64,000 bases of DNA from Heliocidaris erythrogramma (GCA_025617745.1 CM046858.1:53298545-53362544), one strand, 5' to 3'; counted from the first letter of the stretch, positions 20,590-31,755 are shown. Notes: generated from the sequence alone by a model not told the origin. Translations and numbers: made by a program.

Positions 20590-21322
20590 CCATTTTCAAA
20601 CAATATGAAAATCCATTGTCCACTTTTGACAGTTGCATTTTTAAAACTCTTCTGGATCTGAAACGGAGGGGGCGTACGCCAGTTCCGCCCTGTCCTGGAT
20701 AGACTGCATTGTGGGCTTCTACCACTGACCTCTACCACCTGGACGTATCATTGGCTCAGAGAAGTGAAGTCGTGGTCCGCCATGTTGCACTTTTGAAAAA
20801 TCAACGCGCAAGAAAGCTGGAATACAGATTTGTGTACAATCATGCGGACGCCCATGGTCAAAACGCACAGACAAGTACAGATGTTCAGTGCGTAACGTGT
20901 AATAAACCACATCGCTCTCGGAAGAGTAACATGGCCGCGCCCACTTCAAGTGTTCGCACGCGCGGGAATGGGCGATGAGCCGTCCAGGTGGTAGAGGTCA
21001 CTGGGTTCTACCTATTCAAATAAAGCGTGGCAGGCAAAACATTTCCCGATGGTGAATCTAAGTCGAATATTTTCAAGGGCTTAATTCGTGATTAATTGTC
21101 AAATCGTATGGTATTCCTATCCCCTTTCCTCTGAGGTGGAAAATTTATTATTGTAGTGAAGTGCTGTTTGAAAGGGATGTAATAACTCTCTATAATCGAT
21201 AGATGGTAATGTTATTGAGGTGAACACAGGCCATTACAAGCAACTGACACCATTCTGAAGTGATAAGAGTAGCCATTAATATTTCGTATCCATCTTACAG
21301 TGTGACAGCTGTCAAAAAGGGG
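20590..21322 (-). repeat. Duplicated segment W, copy A (with insertion)
   Basis: Reverse complement of 30985-31425 (landmarks: TTCAAACAATATGAAAA, TCTTCTGGATCTGAAACGGAG, TGGATAGACTGCATT, CTATAATCGATAGATG, ACAGTGTGACAGCTGTCAAAA). It is interrupted by the MITE at 20724-21002. Non-coding. Confidence 0.85.
20724..21002. mobile_element. ~277-bp MITE inside segment W
   Basis: Perfect 19-bp terminal inverted repeats (GACCTCTACCACCTGGACG at 20727-20745, complement at 20981-20999). They can be extended by ACT on both sides with one mismatch. The flanks GGGCTTCTACC and GGGTTCTACC look like a ~10-bp target-site duplication. The other copy of W (30985-31425) has GGGCTTCTATCTATT with no insertion, so it serves as the empty site. 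The internal open frame has no recognisable protein and no transposase is present. Confidence 0.85.
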
Positions 21323-21323
21323 G

Positions 21324-21650
21324 ACATTCGTTTTTCCGAAGGTTCATAATTCCGAAACACAAATTTCCAATGCCTAGGGGTTCATAATTCCGGAAATGAA
21401 AAAAAAAGGTTCATAATTCCGAACATTTGTTCCACTATTCCGAATGTTCGTTTATCCGAAGGTTCTTAATTCCTAAAATGAATTAGGGTTAACATTTCCG
21501 AAGGTTCAAAATCTTGATAATGAAAAAGGGCTCATAACTCCGAAGGTTCCTATTTCCGAAAATGAAAAAGGGTTCATAATTCCGAAAAGGAAATAGGGTT
21601 CGTAATTCCGAAAAGGAAACAAGGTTCGTAATTCCGAAAATTAAATACGA
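21324..21650 (+). repeat. GGTTCATAATTCCGAA minisatellite
   Basis: About 14 diverged units of 18-27 bp (GGTTCATAATTCCGAAAATGAAAAA). It starts directly at the edge of segment W and ends in a C-run at ~21655. Confidence 0.9.
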
Positions 21651-21758
21651 AAATCCCCCCCCCCCCTCTCCATATCAAGGGTAAAAAAACGGAGAGACAT
21701 AAAATAGAAGAAAAAACTATTACAGAATAAGAACTAGTGAATTATTTGGCGGCCGCTG

Positions 21759-22033
21759 GATAATTCTATCTTTCCTTATGCTATTCTTCGGTTTTCCTAC
21801 TTTCTTCTTCTCTTTCTATCTTTCCTTATGTTATTCTTTGTTTTTATTCTATCATTTTCTCTGTCTATGTTCATTATGTTAAAAATAGGAAACTATACGA
21901 TAAAACAAGGAATAACAAAGGGAAAGATAAAAAGAGAGGAAGATAGAAAGATAAAAACAAAGAATAACATAAGGAAAGTTAGAAGGAGAAGATGGAAGGA
22001 AAACAACATAACGTAGGGAAAGATAGCATTATC
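21759..22033. mobile_element. Foldback element with ~90-bp inverted arms
   Basis: The left arm (21759-21850; GATAATTCTATCTTTCCTTA, later TTATTCTTTGTTTTTAT) and the right arm (21940-22033; its complement, ending GGGAAAGATAGCATTATC) pair over nearly their whole length. The loop is ~90 bp. TGAATTAT occurs at 21738 and at 22034. Nothing coding. 22034-22722 beyond it holds no recognisable feature. Confidence 0.7.
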
Positions 22034-22722
22034 TGAATTATCTACATGTATATATAGGTACTCCAATATGTATTATATGCATTGTGTTAACTAAAACTGA
22101 CTTAGCTGGTAGCTGTATGATAAGAGAATAAGAGTTGAAGACGTAACCAAATACCTCTTCATCTGTAAGGTGAATAACCGTGGAATATTGTCCAAATAAT
22201 GGCCATAAAAGTGAAAATGTATTCATGTTTATATGTACGTGTCATTTGACTATTTGACCGGTCAGAACTTTAGATTCAATTCCTCACCGAAACATGCCAA
22301 CAAACACGTTTGAGTATTAATTGTGTGATGTAATCATCATCACCACAGTACTGACCCTCAGTGTATCTTCTGTTATTATTTGTCTGTTTTCCATTCACAG
22401 CCAATACTCATTTATACCCCTTCCTATAAAAAAACATTCAAATCTTTAAAAAAATAGTCATTCTATTATTACGATTAATGAACTTCAAATGAGCCATTAA
22501 TATAGAATAAGCCTAATGCAGGACATGAACATTTACATTCATCATCCAACGTCAAAGCGGAGATTGTAACTTAAAGTAATTGAGTGTGCATTGGAAGAGC
22601 TAATGAGATGTTTAGTTGTGCAAATAACTAAATTCATAAATTAAAAAAGTTGTTTTATGTATCTAACTTTTTGTGTTTAATATTTACCTTGTCGATATAA
22701 ATATTGATATGTTGTTAAATGA

Positions 22723-22866
22723 AGAGTGGGAAGGGACTACTTGGAAACAGGAATAATAGTTCTGAAACAATAACCTTGCAAAAACCTTTTTTTCAGGTAT
22801 ATCGGAATTGATCTATGTCGGCCTGTCCGATATAACTTCGTTCTCATTTACTTAAATATGCCATAG
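22723..22866 (+). repeat. Dispersed repeat, copy 2 of 2
   Basis: Same-orientation match to 1268-1410 (GAGTGGGAAGGGACTACTTG, ATATCGGAATTGAT, TGTCCGATATAAC). Confidence 0.75.
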
Positions 22867-24112
22867 ATTGTCGTATCCTTAAGCCAGTTATACATAAACT
22901 ACGATTCATAAAAGAAGTATTCTAAAATGTTGCAGTACGTAAAGAAATGTTTGCATGAATAATAATTTAATTGTTTTTGATTGTTTTATTTTCGAAAAAA
23001 CCTTTCTTTGGCCTCAGCATCTTAGCATGAGGGGGAGGGGAGGGGGGGGGGGGGGGGGTAATGATATATATTTTTGTTCCTGCATATACAATGTAAACGA
23101 AGATTTACATACTGTCAAAAAATTGAAAAATTAAAAAAACAAAATCAGTAGTCATCATTTTCGTCTTTGATGAATCCCCTTCTCATTGCGATCTCACTAT
23201 GGTGAAAGCTGAGCTGTTAAAACTGATAATGATTATGATAATTACAGAGAATCATAGTTTCGCACTAATAGTAACACATCAAAAGTAACATTGATGAGCT
23301 TTACGGTGGTTCACCATAATTATGTGTAAGTCCTGAAAAGGACTATTGGGTTATAGAAGGATAGTATAGCAAGGAAAAAAGGAAATATAAAAGAGCGAAA
23401 GAACAGGAGTATTCTTTCTTGAAATGGTGAAGTCCTAGTACACCAGCTGAAAGGAGGAGAAGGTGCTCATCGTGTTTAGTGCAAAAATGAAATCAAATCA
23501 GTTTATTGAAATAAAATCTACAGTGTCTGATTATCATCAAATATGCTGGAGAGTACAGAAGAAAGATCAAGTTGGAATAAACGCACAATCAAAGCAATAT
23601 GACACATCAATTATTGTTAGAAGCTATCTTCGCAAAAATTCAGATAGCGGGCAAAATTGCGTGCAAAGCCTCCTTTTGAAATGTTTCCAACTAATCCTGT
23701 TTCAGGTAGGACACAGAACTCTAATGCTAATTTTTAATTACTTGTGCCACCATTGTCCAATTATTAGTATACTGTCCATGAAATAATACGATATGATGTG
23801 ATTAAAATTCATTAACAACAGACAACATAAATGACATTACAATCATATAGGATATTATGAACAATTATGAACGATCAGATAATCCTACATCCTATACCTA
23901 GTCACTAAATGCTATTATATACTTTATTATATAATGGACTATGTTGTAGTGCTTGCTAAAATGGTTAATCTAATTTTCCAATTTCGATCTTTATATTTGA
24001 CATGTTTGTATAATGTGTACAACATAATGATTCATGTCAATACATTTTCATCACATTTCAAGGTGAAATCATTGTATAAAAACTTTTAAAAAATCAAGTG
24101 TCATTCATATGT
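22867..24112. other. Intergenic, no gene recognised
   Basis: AT-rich, with a G-run at ~23042-23058. An open frame at 23463-23786 (107 aa) has no recognisable domain and no supporting context. Confidence 0.5.
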
Positions 24113-24520
24113 ATAAATTTTGGATGTTTACGGTCGCTCATGAATATTCATGAGAACATCATGGATATTCATGACAATGGCCCAATGTTTAACCAAGTTG
24201 GAGTCTGACCAATACATTGGTTATTAATAACTAATATTTCTCGACCATTTCAAATTGTTAGTGATAAGCCAGGGAAATTGGTACAATTTGACCAACATAT
24301 TGGTGAAAATAATCCATACGGTGTTGACCAATCGCACTGGTAGATTTTCCTTTGACCAGTCCTTCTTTAGAATGCATTAAAATGACCTGTTTTTGCGCGG
24401 AAAATTTGACCACACAAAAACTGGTCATTTCAATGCAGCGGGGTCGTTATTGATCATAAACAACCCCGAAATGTGGTCAATGAATTTGACCACGCACTAT
24501 CCGACCACGCATTTATAAGA
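24113..24520. repeat. Internally repetitive, palindrome-rich non-coding element
   Basis: Contains CTCATGAATATTCATGAG (a perfect palindrome), repeated GACCAATnnATTGG and TTTGACCAC motifs, and a hairpin with arms TGCATTAAAATGACC (24373) and GGTCATTTCAATGCA (24423). Likely a MITE-type or other non-autonomous repeat. Ends not defined. Confidence 0.5.
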
Positions 24521-24629
24521 GTGTGATGATTGTACATGATACATAGGAAGGAAAAGTAATACGTTTATGAATGAACAGAGTAAAAATAAAATGTAGTATT
24601 CCCTTAGTTTTGACTCCACCTTCAATGGG

Positions 24630-24835
24630 AGAGACTATGATGGTGATGATAAGAACAATAAAAATTATAATGATAATAATATAATTATTATTAATAATGA
24701 TAATGATAACGATGATGGTGATGATGATGATAATAATAATACAAATATTATGAATAATGACAATAGTGATGATAATACTCACACAAATTTTGATAACAAT
24801 TATAATAATAACATTAATGATATATATTTTTAAAG
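24630..24835. repeat. (GAT/AAT)n trinucleotide microsatellite
   Basis: Imperfect GATGATGAT/AATAATAAT array. It gives an isoleucine-rich minus-strand frame that is not a gene. The following GTGCACTTTCTGAAG...CTCAAAGGGCTAC resembles the 3' part of a dispersed repeat with the microsatellite as its tail. Confidence 0.9.
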
Positions 24836-25643
24836 TGCACTTTCTGAAGCAAACACCACTCAAAGGGCTACAGTTGCGATAGTTATAACAAATAGAACAA
24901 AAATACATGTACATTAAAAGATTACAATAATTAATTACATGCATGTACGTATCATTATAGTTGCCAGAGTTGGCATAAGTATGTTTGGCTTAATTATGAC
25001 CCTATTAGCATTTAGCATTATACCCAGCATAATTTTACACAATCTGTTATAAATTCAGTATAACTGTCGAAAATTTACTAAGAGAATTTTAGCGAATTTG
25101 GGACAAAAAAGACAACCTAAACCGCTGATGACCATTTAAGTTCTTTATTTTTTTTCTTTTATTTCTTTAATTGTTTTAATTTTTTTTTTCGTTTTCATAG
25201 TTTTGAAGTAAAAAGACAAACAAAACGTAATTTTGGCATAATTTTTAGATTTTTGTTCAGCATTAATTAATTTTTGGCCGCTTCGTATGCAACAATTAAT
25301 AACTCTTCTAAAAAATCTTTAAAAAAAACATATAGGCTATTTATGATAATGTTTTATGGGATTTTATGTTAGTGTTCAATCTGACGTTTATTACAGCTTG
25401 CCAAAAGCTCAGGTATAATATCATTTCTAAAACTACACAATAGTGATACATTATTTTCTGCAAGGACCACTGCCGGTGGACGTCTTCAACATTGTTTCAC
25501 AAAAATGACTCTAGAATTAAAAAAGAATTCTCCACCAATGTGGGCAAATTTGATATAATTTTCCTTTGAAAAAGATTACCATCTATTGGTACCGATGAAA
25601 TTTGTCCCGCATCATTGGAAGTTTGCTAGTCCTTTTTTTTTGT

Positions 25644-25677
<34 letters not shown>

Positions 25678-25778
25678 CCTCTATAAACTTATCTTGTTGT
25701 CACTTTGTAGATTGGATCTCACTATCTCCTGCCTGTTTTGGAAAAGATGGTGGTTCTTGAAAAATGGTTGTCACCCAT
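24836..25778. other. 3' flank of the IgSF receptor gene, with a 28-nt G-run
   Basis: No gene seen. G28 at 25647-25674 is the longest homopolymer noted on this side. TTTATT (minus AATAAA) occurs at ~25143 and may serve as a distant poly(A) signal for the receptor gene. Confidence 0.45.
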
Positions 25779-27740
25779 TCATGTCGTTTTGATCTGTTCA
25801 GATTTGTTCTCGTTTGTGTATATACAATTTTCAGTTGAGTCAGCAAGATTGATGGGGCATTGATTAGACGTATATGATCCATCTGAACTGTAAGATTCAT
25901 CAAAAGACTCACTGGAACCAAGTGAACTTGTAACTGAATTTGGCTCTTCATATATAGGTTCCATCTCAACCATTTCATGTAATGATAATGAAGTTTCAGC
26001 TTCGTAAAATGTAGTCTTTACTTTATCATGATTTTGCGACTGAAATGTCAAGCTCATCTGACCCAAACGCCTGTACAGGGACAATGATATTACTCCAAAT
26101 ATGCATGCGGCCGATAATACCCCGAAAACAGCAGCTGATACAGCTATTACGATCATATATTTACTACTATATTTGGGCTGCGGAACTATTTCTTCTGATT
26201 TATCTCGCATAGGCCTACTCCTTTTACTTACACTACTGTTGGTAACATCATTTACACTTGAGCGTAATGTTGTAAACAGACCTGAAGACATGGTATTGCC
26301 ATTGCCCAATATCGGTAAGTTATAAAGAGAAAAAGGTGAAGTATATATATTAGGATGCAACGGGTTAGACATATTCCTATTAGATCTAGTTAGAATAAGT
26401 TTCGCGTTCATTAGCAATTCACCTTCATCGGTCATGTACTTACAATAGATATACTTTCCAATCATATCTTTGGTCAGTTTTTTAATGCTGAGGAAATGTT
26501 TCCCAAGGTAGTACATGCCTAAAAATATGTTACTGTTATTTTCACTAATGGTAAGATTACCAATCACCCACACGACAGTAAACCCTTCTGTATAGTTGCG
26601 GACCGAGCAAATGAAATTAACATCATTTTCCCCGCCATTTACCAAATGAGTAGAAGTACTAACCAAACTAAGCAGTATATCCGTCTTTGAACTTGATAGA
26701 GAACAGTCAGTCTTGTTTTGTTCTTTAGAATCGGGGTGGCCAACAATACGAATAAATGATCTTGCGATTGAAGTTCCGACAGGATTTGAAGCATTACATG
26801 TGATCGAAACGGTACATTCTTTGTACAAACTGCAAATGTTATTTTGTGACAGAGTTACGTCAACGGCATCATCTGAACTATTCACCATATCACAACCATG
26901 CAATACGTCTGCAGGGAAACATGACCAAGAATAATTAGTTATAGCAGGGAAAGCACTACCGTTGCAAATGAATCGGTATTGTTTGAAATAGTCACGTGGA
27001 ATATCTAAGGATGGCGGGAATAGAGTTATGCGAGGTTTGTGTGAAACGATAAAAGGACCAATCGTACATGATAACTTACGATCTCGAAAAGCTGTTGGAC
27101 TAGTAACCTCACAAACTTTTGAACTGTTGTGCAAGGAGTTAGCCATTACCAAATTTTGAAACAAGACCCGGTTACTGCCATCTACGAAGCTGCTCGAGAG
27201 TGATATGTTTTGTGGAACACTATCCAACTTCCACTTGAGCTGAACCTCTGGTTTTCCTCTGGAGACTCGGCACCATATCTTTAATGATTGTCCCTCTCGC
27301 GTTTCAACCAAACCTTTAGGTTCACATGCTAGCGTATCCTCATATGGGAAATATTGCACATTAAGAAGAGAAGAAGCGGAAGAACATATTTTTGCCATCC
27401 CATCAGAGCCTTGAATAAAAGCAACACATTGTTGGGTCTGGCTTTTCCTGCCAACTCTGTAGATATTCAGGGAAGAAGTCATTCTTTTGGTGTGCTGATC
27501 GTATACCTCTGAAATAACACTGTCATACTGGGAATGATGAACTTCCCATATCAGCATGTCAGTCGAAATACTGAAGTTGGAAATAGTGCATTTAAAGACA
27601 GCATCTTCTCCTTCATTGAGTAAAACGTCTTGTGGATGGGCTACAAACAGAGAATCACATGTTGAAGTCGATGCATGGTGCGGGTAATAAAGCAAAACAT
27701 ATGCTGCAAGCAAGCTGCAAATTCTAAAAGGCCCAGCCAT
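25779..27740 (-). CDS. Single-exon IgSF type I membrane receptor, 653 aa
   Basis: Predicted cell-surface receptor; ligand unknown. The ATG at 27740 is preferred to one ten codons upstream because it gives a clean signal peptide (MAGPFRICSLLAAYVLLYY). Four Ig-like domains follow: 1 (~30-130, C51/W65/C105), 2 (~135-230, C157/W170/C210), 3 (~235-335, C259/W272/C315) and 4 (~345-452, C378/W391/C433, with a GKYIYC-type F strand). There are many N-X-S/T sites. After a Ser/Thr-rich stalk comes one membrane helix (~528-555) with a YRR stop-transfer. The ~100-aa tail has Y597 (EPIYEEP) and Y641 (CIYTNE, fitting the pY-x-N Grb2 SH2 consensus). The coding region is uninterrupted; a good 3' splice site at 27789-27790 suggests an intron in the 5' UTR. 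Paralogous to the gene at 36006-37830. It could act in immune recognition or adhesion; that is inference. Confidence 0.88.
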   Translation of the reverse strand: MAGPFRICSLLAAYVLLYYPHHASTSTCDSLFVAHPQDVLLNEGEDAVFKCTISNFSISTDMLIWEVHHSQYDSVISEVYDQHTKRMTSSLNIYRVGRKSQTQQCVAFIQGSDGMAKICSSASSLLNVQYFPYEDTLACEPKGLVETREGQSLKIWCRVSRGKPEVQLKWKLDSVPQNISLSSSFVDGSNRVLFQNLVMANSLHNSSKVCEVTSPTAFRDRKLSCTIGPFIVSHKPRITLFPPSLDIPRDYFKQYRFICNGSAFPAITNYSWSCFPADVLHGCDMVNSSDDAVDVTLSQNNICSLYKECTVSITCNASNPVGTSIARSFIRIVGHPDSKEQNKTDCSLSSSKTDILLSLVSTSTHLVNGGENDVNFICSVRNYTEGFTVVWVIGNLTISENNSNIFLGMYYLGKHFLSIKKLTKDMIGKYIYCKYMTDEGELLMNAKLILTRSNRNMSNPLHPNIYTSPFSLYNLPILGNGNTMSSGLFTTLRSSVNDVTNSSVSKRSRPMRDKSEEIVPQPKYSSKYMIVIAVSAAVFGVLSAACIFGVISLSLYRRLGQMSLTFQSQNHDKVKTTFYEAETSLSLHEMVEMEPIYEEPNSVTSSLGSSESFDESYSSDGSYTSNQCPINLADSTENCIYTNENKSEQIKTT

Positions 27741-27788
27741 GATTGAAATCTCTGAACACAACAATGGCAAGCATATAAAGGAAATGAT

Positions 27789-27812
27789 CCTAAATATAAC
27801 AAGAACGAAGGC
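27789..27812 (-). other. Predicted 3' splice site upstream of the receptor ATG
   Basis: The minus strand reads TTCGTTCTTGTTATATTTAG followed by GATCATTTCC. This gives a 49-nt 5' UTR segment before the ATG at 27740. It coincides with the left limit of homology in the broken copy at 18948. Confidence 0.55.
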
Positions 27813-28967
27813 TTATTCCACTTCCAGATTTCAGTATGAACTAAACCGTATAACTGCTGACAGCGACGAAGCATTTAAGAAACCGGCCTCGCTAGATTAA
27901 GTGCAACCCCCAGTTTTTTTCTTCTCCCCCCCCCCCATCCAATTTTTTGCCTTTTGTAGTCATTCGATAGGGGAGAGGGTTGTGCATCCCCGGCATGTGT
28001 ACCTTAATTCGCCATCCTAAATTGCTTCTGAAATCTCATCTGACACGTACTTGCTCTCACAAGAGCTTCTAGGTTTCACTTTCATAGACTTTTTTATATT
28101 ATGCCCTAATTTCTATTTCGTGACCTGAGAGATGACTCGTTTTGGAGAATTTTGTGAATAGTGCTTAGGTACGTCCTCTCATCTGATCTTACTGATGATA
28201 AAGTTACTTTGATAGAAATTTATGTCTTACATGTAGACTTGAGTGGTACATATTTGTATGTAAATTGACACATTTATTCGTCTTACGGAGATGGGTTGAA
28301 GCACCAAGTTCTTTTTTCCCATATTAATTGCATTTTACTAAGAATGAGCGATGCTAAACTGTACATAGATTCTCGCTATAATGCGTGGTATTGACCTTTA
28401 TACTCTGTGTCATTGTGCAATTTGGCACAGACTTTACACGCAAATCCCAAGAGAATTTATGAGGCATACCAAGAGTTAACGACAACAAACAAAATGAATA
28501 AATACATTAAACAATGACGGATTTAGAGAGAGAGAGAGAGAAATACATTGTCAAAGCTTATTTTAATAATTTACGCACTTTCACTGTAACAACTTTCTAA
28601 ACATACCATATGACACAATCCCCTCTCTATTATAAATTTTTAGTTTGAATTCTGAACTTGATGTTTAAGGGGGCGCAGCGTCCTTTGGGACTGAACTCCT
28701 CAAGCGACAAGTTGGCCTAGCATGCTTGGCCAACTTGTTAGACAAGCAGTCTTGACTAACATAAATTTAGTCCAAGATGTGAGCCACAGTCCGGTGACGT
28801 ATCCACTAGACCACGGCACCTCTATCATTATGTTCGAGTAATGTATCCCCAAACTTCAGCAATATAAGTTGCATAATGCAATTGCACTTGCTTAATCATA
28901 TAAATCTTGAAAATCTGCTATCAGTGTTGTAAATTCTGTAGTTTATTTTACTTTATTTTGTTAATTG
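27813..28967. other. Intergenic upstream of the receptor gene
   Basis: No coding signal. Includes C-runs near 27927, a short (GA)n at ~28525, and a near-perfect palindrome at 28707-28738 (arms ACAAGTTGGCC/GGCCAACTTGT around GCATGC). Confidence 0.5.
28769..28820 (-). repeat. Partial tRNA-like sequence
   Basis: The minus strand begins GGTGCCGTGGTCTAGTGGA, containing an A-box match (TGGTCTAGTGG). No B box follows, so this is at best the head of a tRNA-derived repeat. Confidence 0.35.
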
Positions 28968-29610
28968 TTAAAACATGATTTCATACCAAGATATCTTTAA
29001 TAAACTTGGTGGTATAACATGTCTATAGTAAAAATAAATCAAACATATTATATTTTGAGTATTTTTTTGTCTCGCCCACCGAAGGTGGAATCGATGATAA
29101 AGGATCCAAATGGCTCCGTCGTCCGTGACAAATTTAAAGACAAAGCTGAGGTCTGGTCATGAGATTGAACTGTGAAAGAAACTATCACAAAGCAATTGGA
29201 AAAGCTAGATTATATAGCACATAATAATTGGTGTATGCTGTAAGGTTTTGGAATCATTAAGTATGATAAGAAATTGACTCAATCCTGCACATGCACTGCA
29301 CACATACATGTGTATATGGAACTACACACAAATGTTCGGCCCGAACATTTCAGCGGCTCCTTGTCATATTTTGAATGTGAGGGCATATTAAGAGCAATCC
29401 TTTTAAGGGGAAATAAAAACAATGAGAAAGCTCTAAAATTATTTTTTTTACCTTTATACCAGAATTCAACCTTCTCTTTAAAGTTGACCTTGAAGACTCT
29501 CTTGAAACAAATAACATGGTAAACGTTAATCCTATTGTGGCCAAAATTGGATCAGAGATGCACTTTGATGACGTTCACGTTATGGTGATCTCGACTGTCA
29601 CATGCTAAGG
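28968..29610 (+). repeat. Duplicated segment X, copy B
   Basis: Same-orientation match to 15664-16332. Here it continues directly into segment Y in forward orientation. Confidence 0.85.
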
Positions 29611-30720
29611 TCAAAGGTCATTTGAGGTGATATATCATTTTAGGTTGAATATAAGTTTTTACCCACAAGACCCTTCTATGACTAGTAACTTTGCATATAC
29701 ATTGTTCCAAGTGCAAACGAAGTTGGGTCAGGGATGCTCTTTGGCGAAATTCATGCAATTGGTCACAGGTGGGCAAGACACAATCTGGCTAAATGCCTTG
29801 GTAATTTAATATTGTGTTAAAATGTTCGAAGAGTGATATACAAGTGGGTTGATACAATATCAAGCATCATGCAAATAACACATGGACAAGGAATTTAGTT
29901 TGAGAGTTCATGTAGACTGCTTTAATGGTTTTATTAAAAATTTGAATAAGAACATCATGATATCCAAAAATGCAAAATGAAGAACCAAAATTTAACGAGA
30001 TAAAAAAAAAGAAAATTCAATCGTTTTCTCAAGGAGTCATTCTATCAATTATAAACGAGAAGCCTAATTTTGCGAGGTTCTCATTTTCTTTTTCTTGGAA
30101 TGAATGGGGAGATAGGAGGGATAGGGCTTCAGAGAAAAGATAAAAATGATAACTTGCATGAATCGCTGTAATACAGTTGAAGAATAAAAAATATATTATA
30201 CATGTTTATTTAAAGAAAATATAGGGTGCATGTTTGCTCAACGGGTATCTGTGCTAGTACGACAACGATTACGTGAAAGATAGACTTTGTACCTGCTGAC
30301 AGTAAAGTCTTTTTTTTTTAATAATGATGTATGCTCGTATCTTGACCCATAAATACAGTTATCAATAACTAGTGTCAATATATTACAAAAAAATAAATCG
30401 AAGATACGGGGAAAAGGCAAGAAGATAGGAAATGTAAATGAAATCTGTAAATCATTTTCAGCGATGTGTTGTTAATTATGCACGTCACCAAGTTACTTCG
30501 ATCTTGATAAAGGTCAGCGAATTATCTACAAAAAATTATGCAAAGAAAAGTTACCTTGGAAAAGAGTGTACATGTATATGATGTCACTCTTTGTAAAAAT
30601 AATCAACATAATTATGGGAAAGACAAGGAGATAGGAAAGGTAAATGAAATCTGTGAACCCTTTCTTACATGTAGGTTCAGCAATGTTAGTCATGTACGAC
30701 TACCGTAACGTGATGCACGT
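29611..30720 (+). repeat. Duplicated segment Y, copy B
   Basis: Reverse complement of 16333-17652. Contains CAACGGGTATCTGTGCTAG and ends near CATGTACGACTACCGTAACG. The far-end inverted repeat seen in copy A is not recognisable here. Non-coding. 30721-30984 beyond it shows nothing. Confidence 0.8.
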
Positions 30721-30984
30721 CAACAAAACACTCTAAATTTTCATGAAGGTCAACGAAATAGAAGAGTCTTTGCAGACATGTACCTTTAAAATGTATGGAG
30801 GATGTCACACATTGTAGTATGATAAAGGTGATAAAAGACACGAAATAAATGAAAATTATGAAAATGAAAGTGTATTTCTTGTTTAACATGACACAGATTG
30901 GAAAAAAGATATAGATAAAGAGATAATCTTTATAATTATAAGTCAGTAGCATGAGAGCCCCCAATTCTTAACCTAGATCACCCA

Positions 30985-31425
30985 TGTTTTTGACAGCTGT
31001 CACACTGTAAGATAAATATGAAATATCAATGGCTACGCTTATCGCTTCAGAATGTGTCAGTTACTTGTAATGCCCCGTGTTCACCTCAATGACTTTATCA
31101 TCTATCGATTATAGAGAGCTCTTACATCCCTTTCAAACTGCACTTCACTACAATGAAAAATGAAAAAGGAAAAGGGATAGGAATACTATATGATCTGACA
31201 ATTAATCACGCATTGAGCTCTTGAATATTCGACATAAGATTCCCCATCCGGAAATGTTTTGCTTGCCACGCTTTATTTTAATAGATAGAAGCCCAAAATG
31301 CAGTCTATCCAGGAGAGCGCGGAACTGGCGCACGCCTGCTCCGTTTCAGATCCAGAAGATTTTTTTTTTTAATGATGCAACTGTCAAAAGGCACAGTTGG
31401 TTTTCATATTGTTTGAAAAGGGTCG
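30985..31425 (+). repeat. Duplicated segment W, copy B (uninterrupted)
   Basis: Reverse complement of 20590-21322 without the MITE. Starts TTTTTGACAGCTGTCACACTG and runs to ATATTGTTTGAAAAGGG. Confidence 0.85.
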
Positions 31426-31440
31426 AAATGGGGTCCGCTC

Positions 31441-31755
31441 GCTAGTCATAAGGATCGCTATTCATAATAAGACATAAGGGTCGCTATTCATAAGGGTCAA
31501 TATTCGTAAAGGACCGCCCTTTATAATAAGACATAAGGGTGGCTATTCATAATACGGAAAGAGGGTCGTTGATCATAAGGGTCCCTCTCCATAATACGAA
31601 AAGAGAGTCACTATTCATAAAGGTCAATATTCACAAGGGTCGCTAGTCATAATTGAAGAAGAGCGTCGCTATTCATAACAGGAGAAGAGGGTCGCTATTC
31701 ATAATCAGAGAAGAGTGTCCCTATTAATAATCGAAGAAGAGGGTCGCTATTTTAC
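31441..31755 (+). repeat. GGGTCGCTATTCATAAT minisatellite
   Basis: About 14 diverged units of 18-25 bp (AGAAGAGGGTCGCTATTCATAAT). It abuts the end of segment W opposite to the one that carries the GGTTCATAATTCCGAA array in copy A. A CT-rich stretch and unremarkable sequence follow to ~32270. Confidence 0.9.

Noticed and set aside
20709..20978. 89-codon plus-strand frame with a few Cys/His residues
   Set aside because: Lies across the MITE insertion boundary and has no recognisable domain.
24513..24944. 143-codon minus-strand frame rich in Ile
   Set aside because: Translation of a trinucleotide microsatellite.
31441..31755. CRISPR-like look of the GGGTCGCTATTCATAAT array
   Set aside because: Eukaryotic context, degenerate units and no spacers of constant length; it is a minisatellite.
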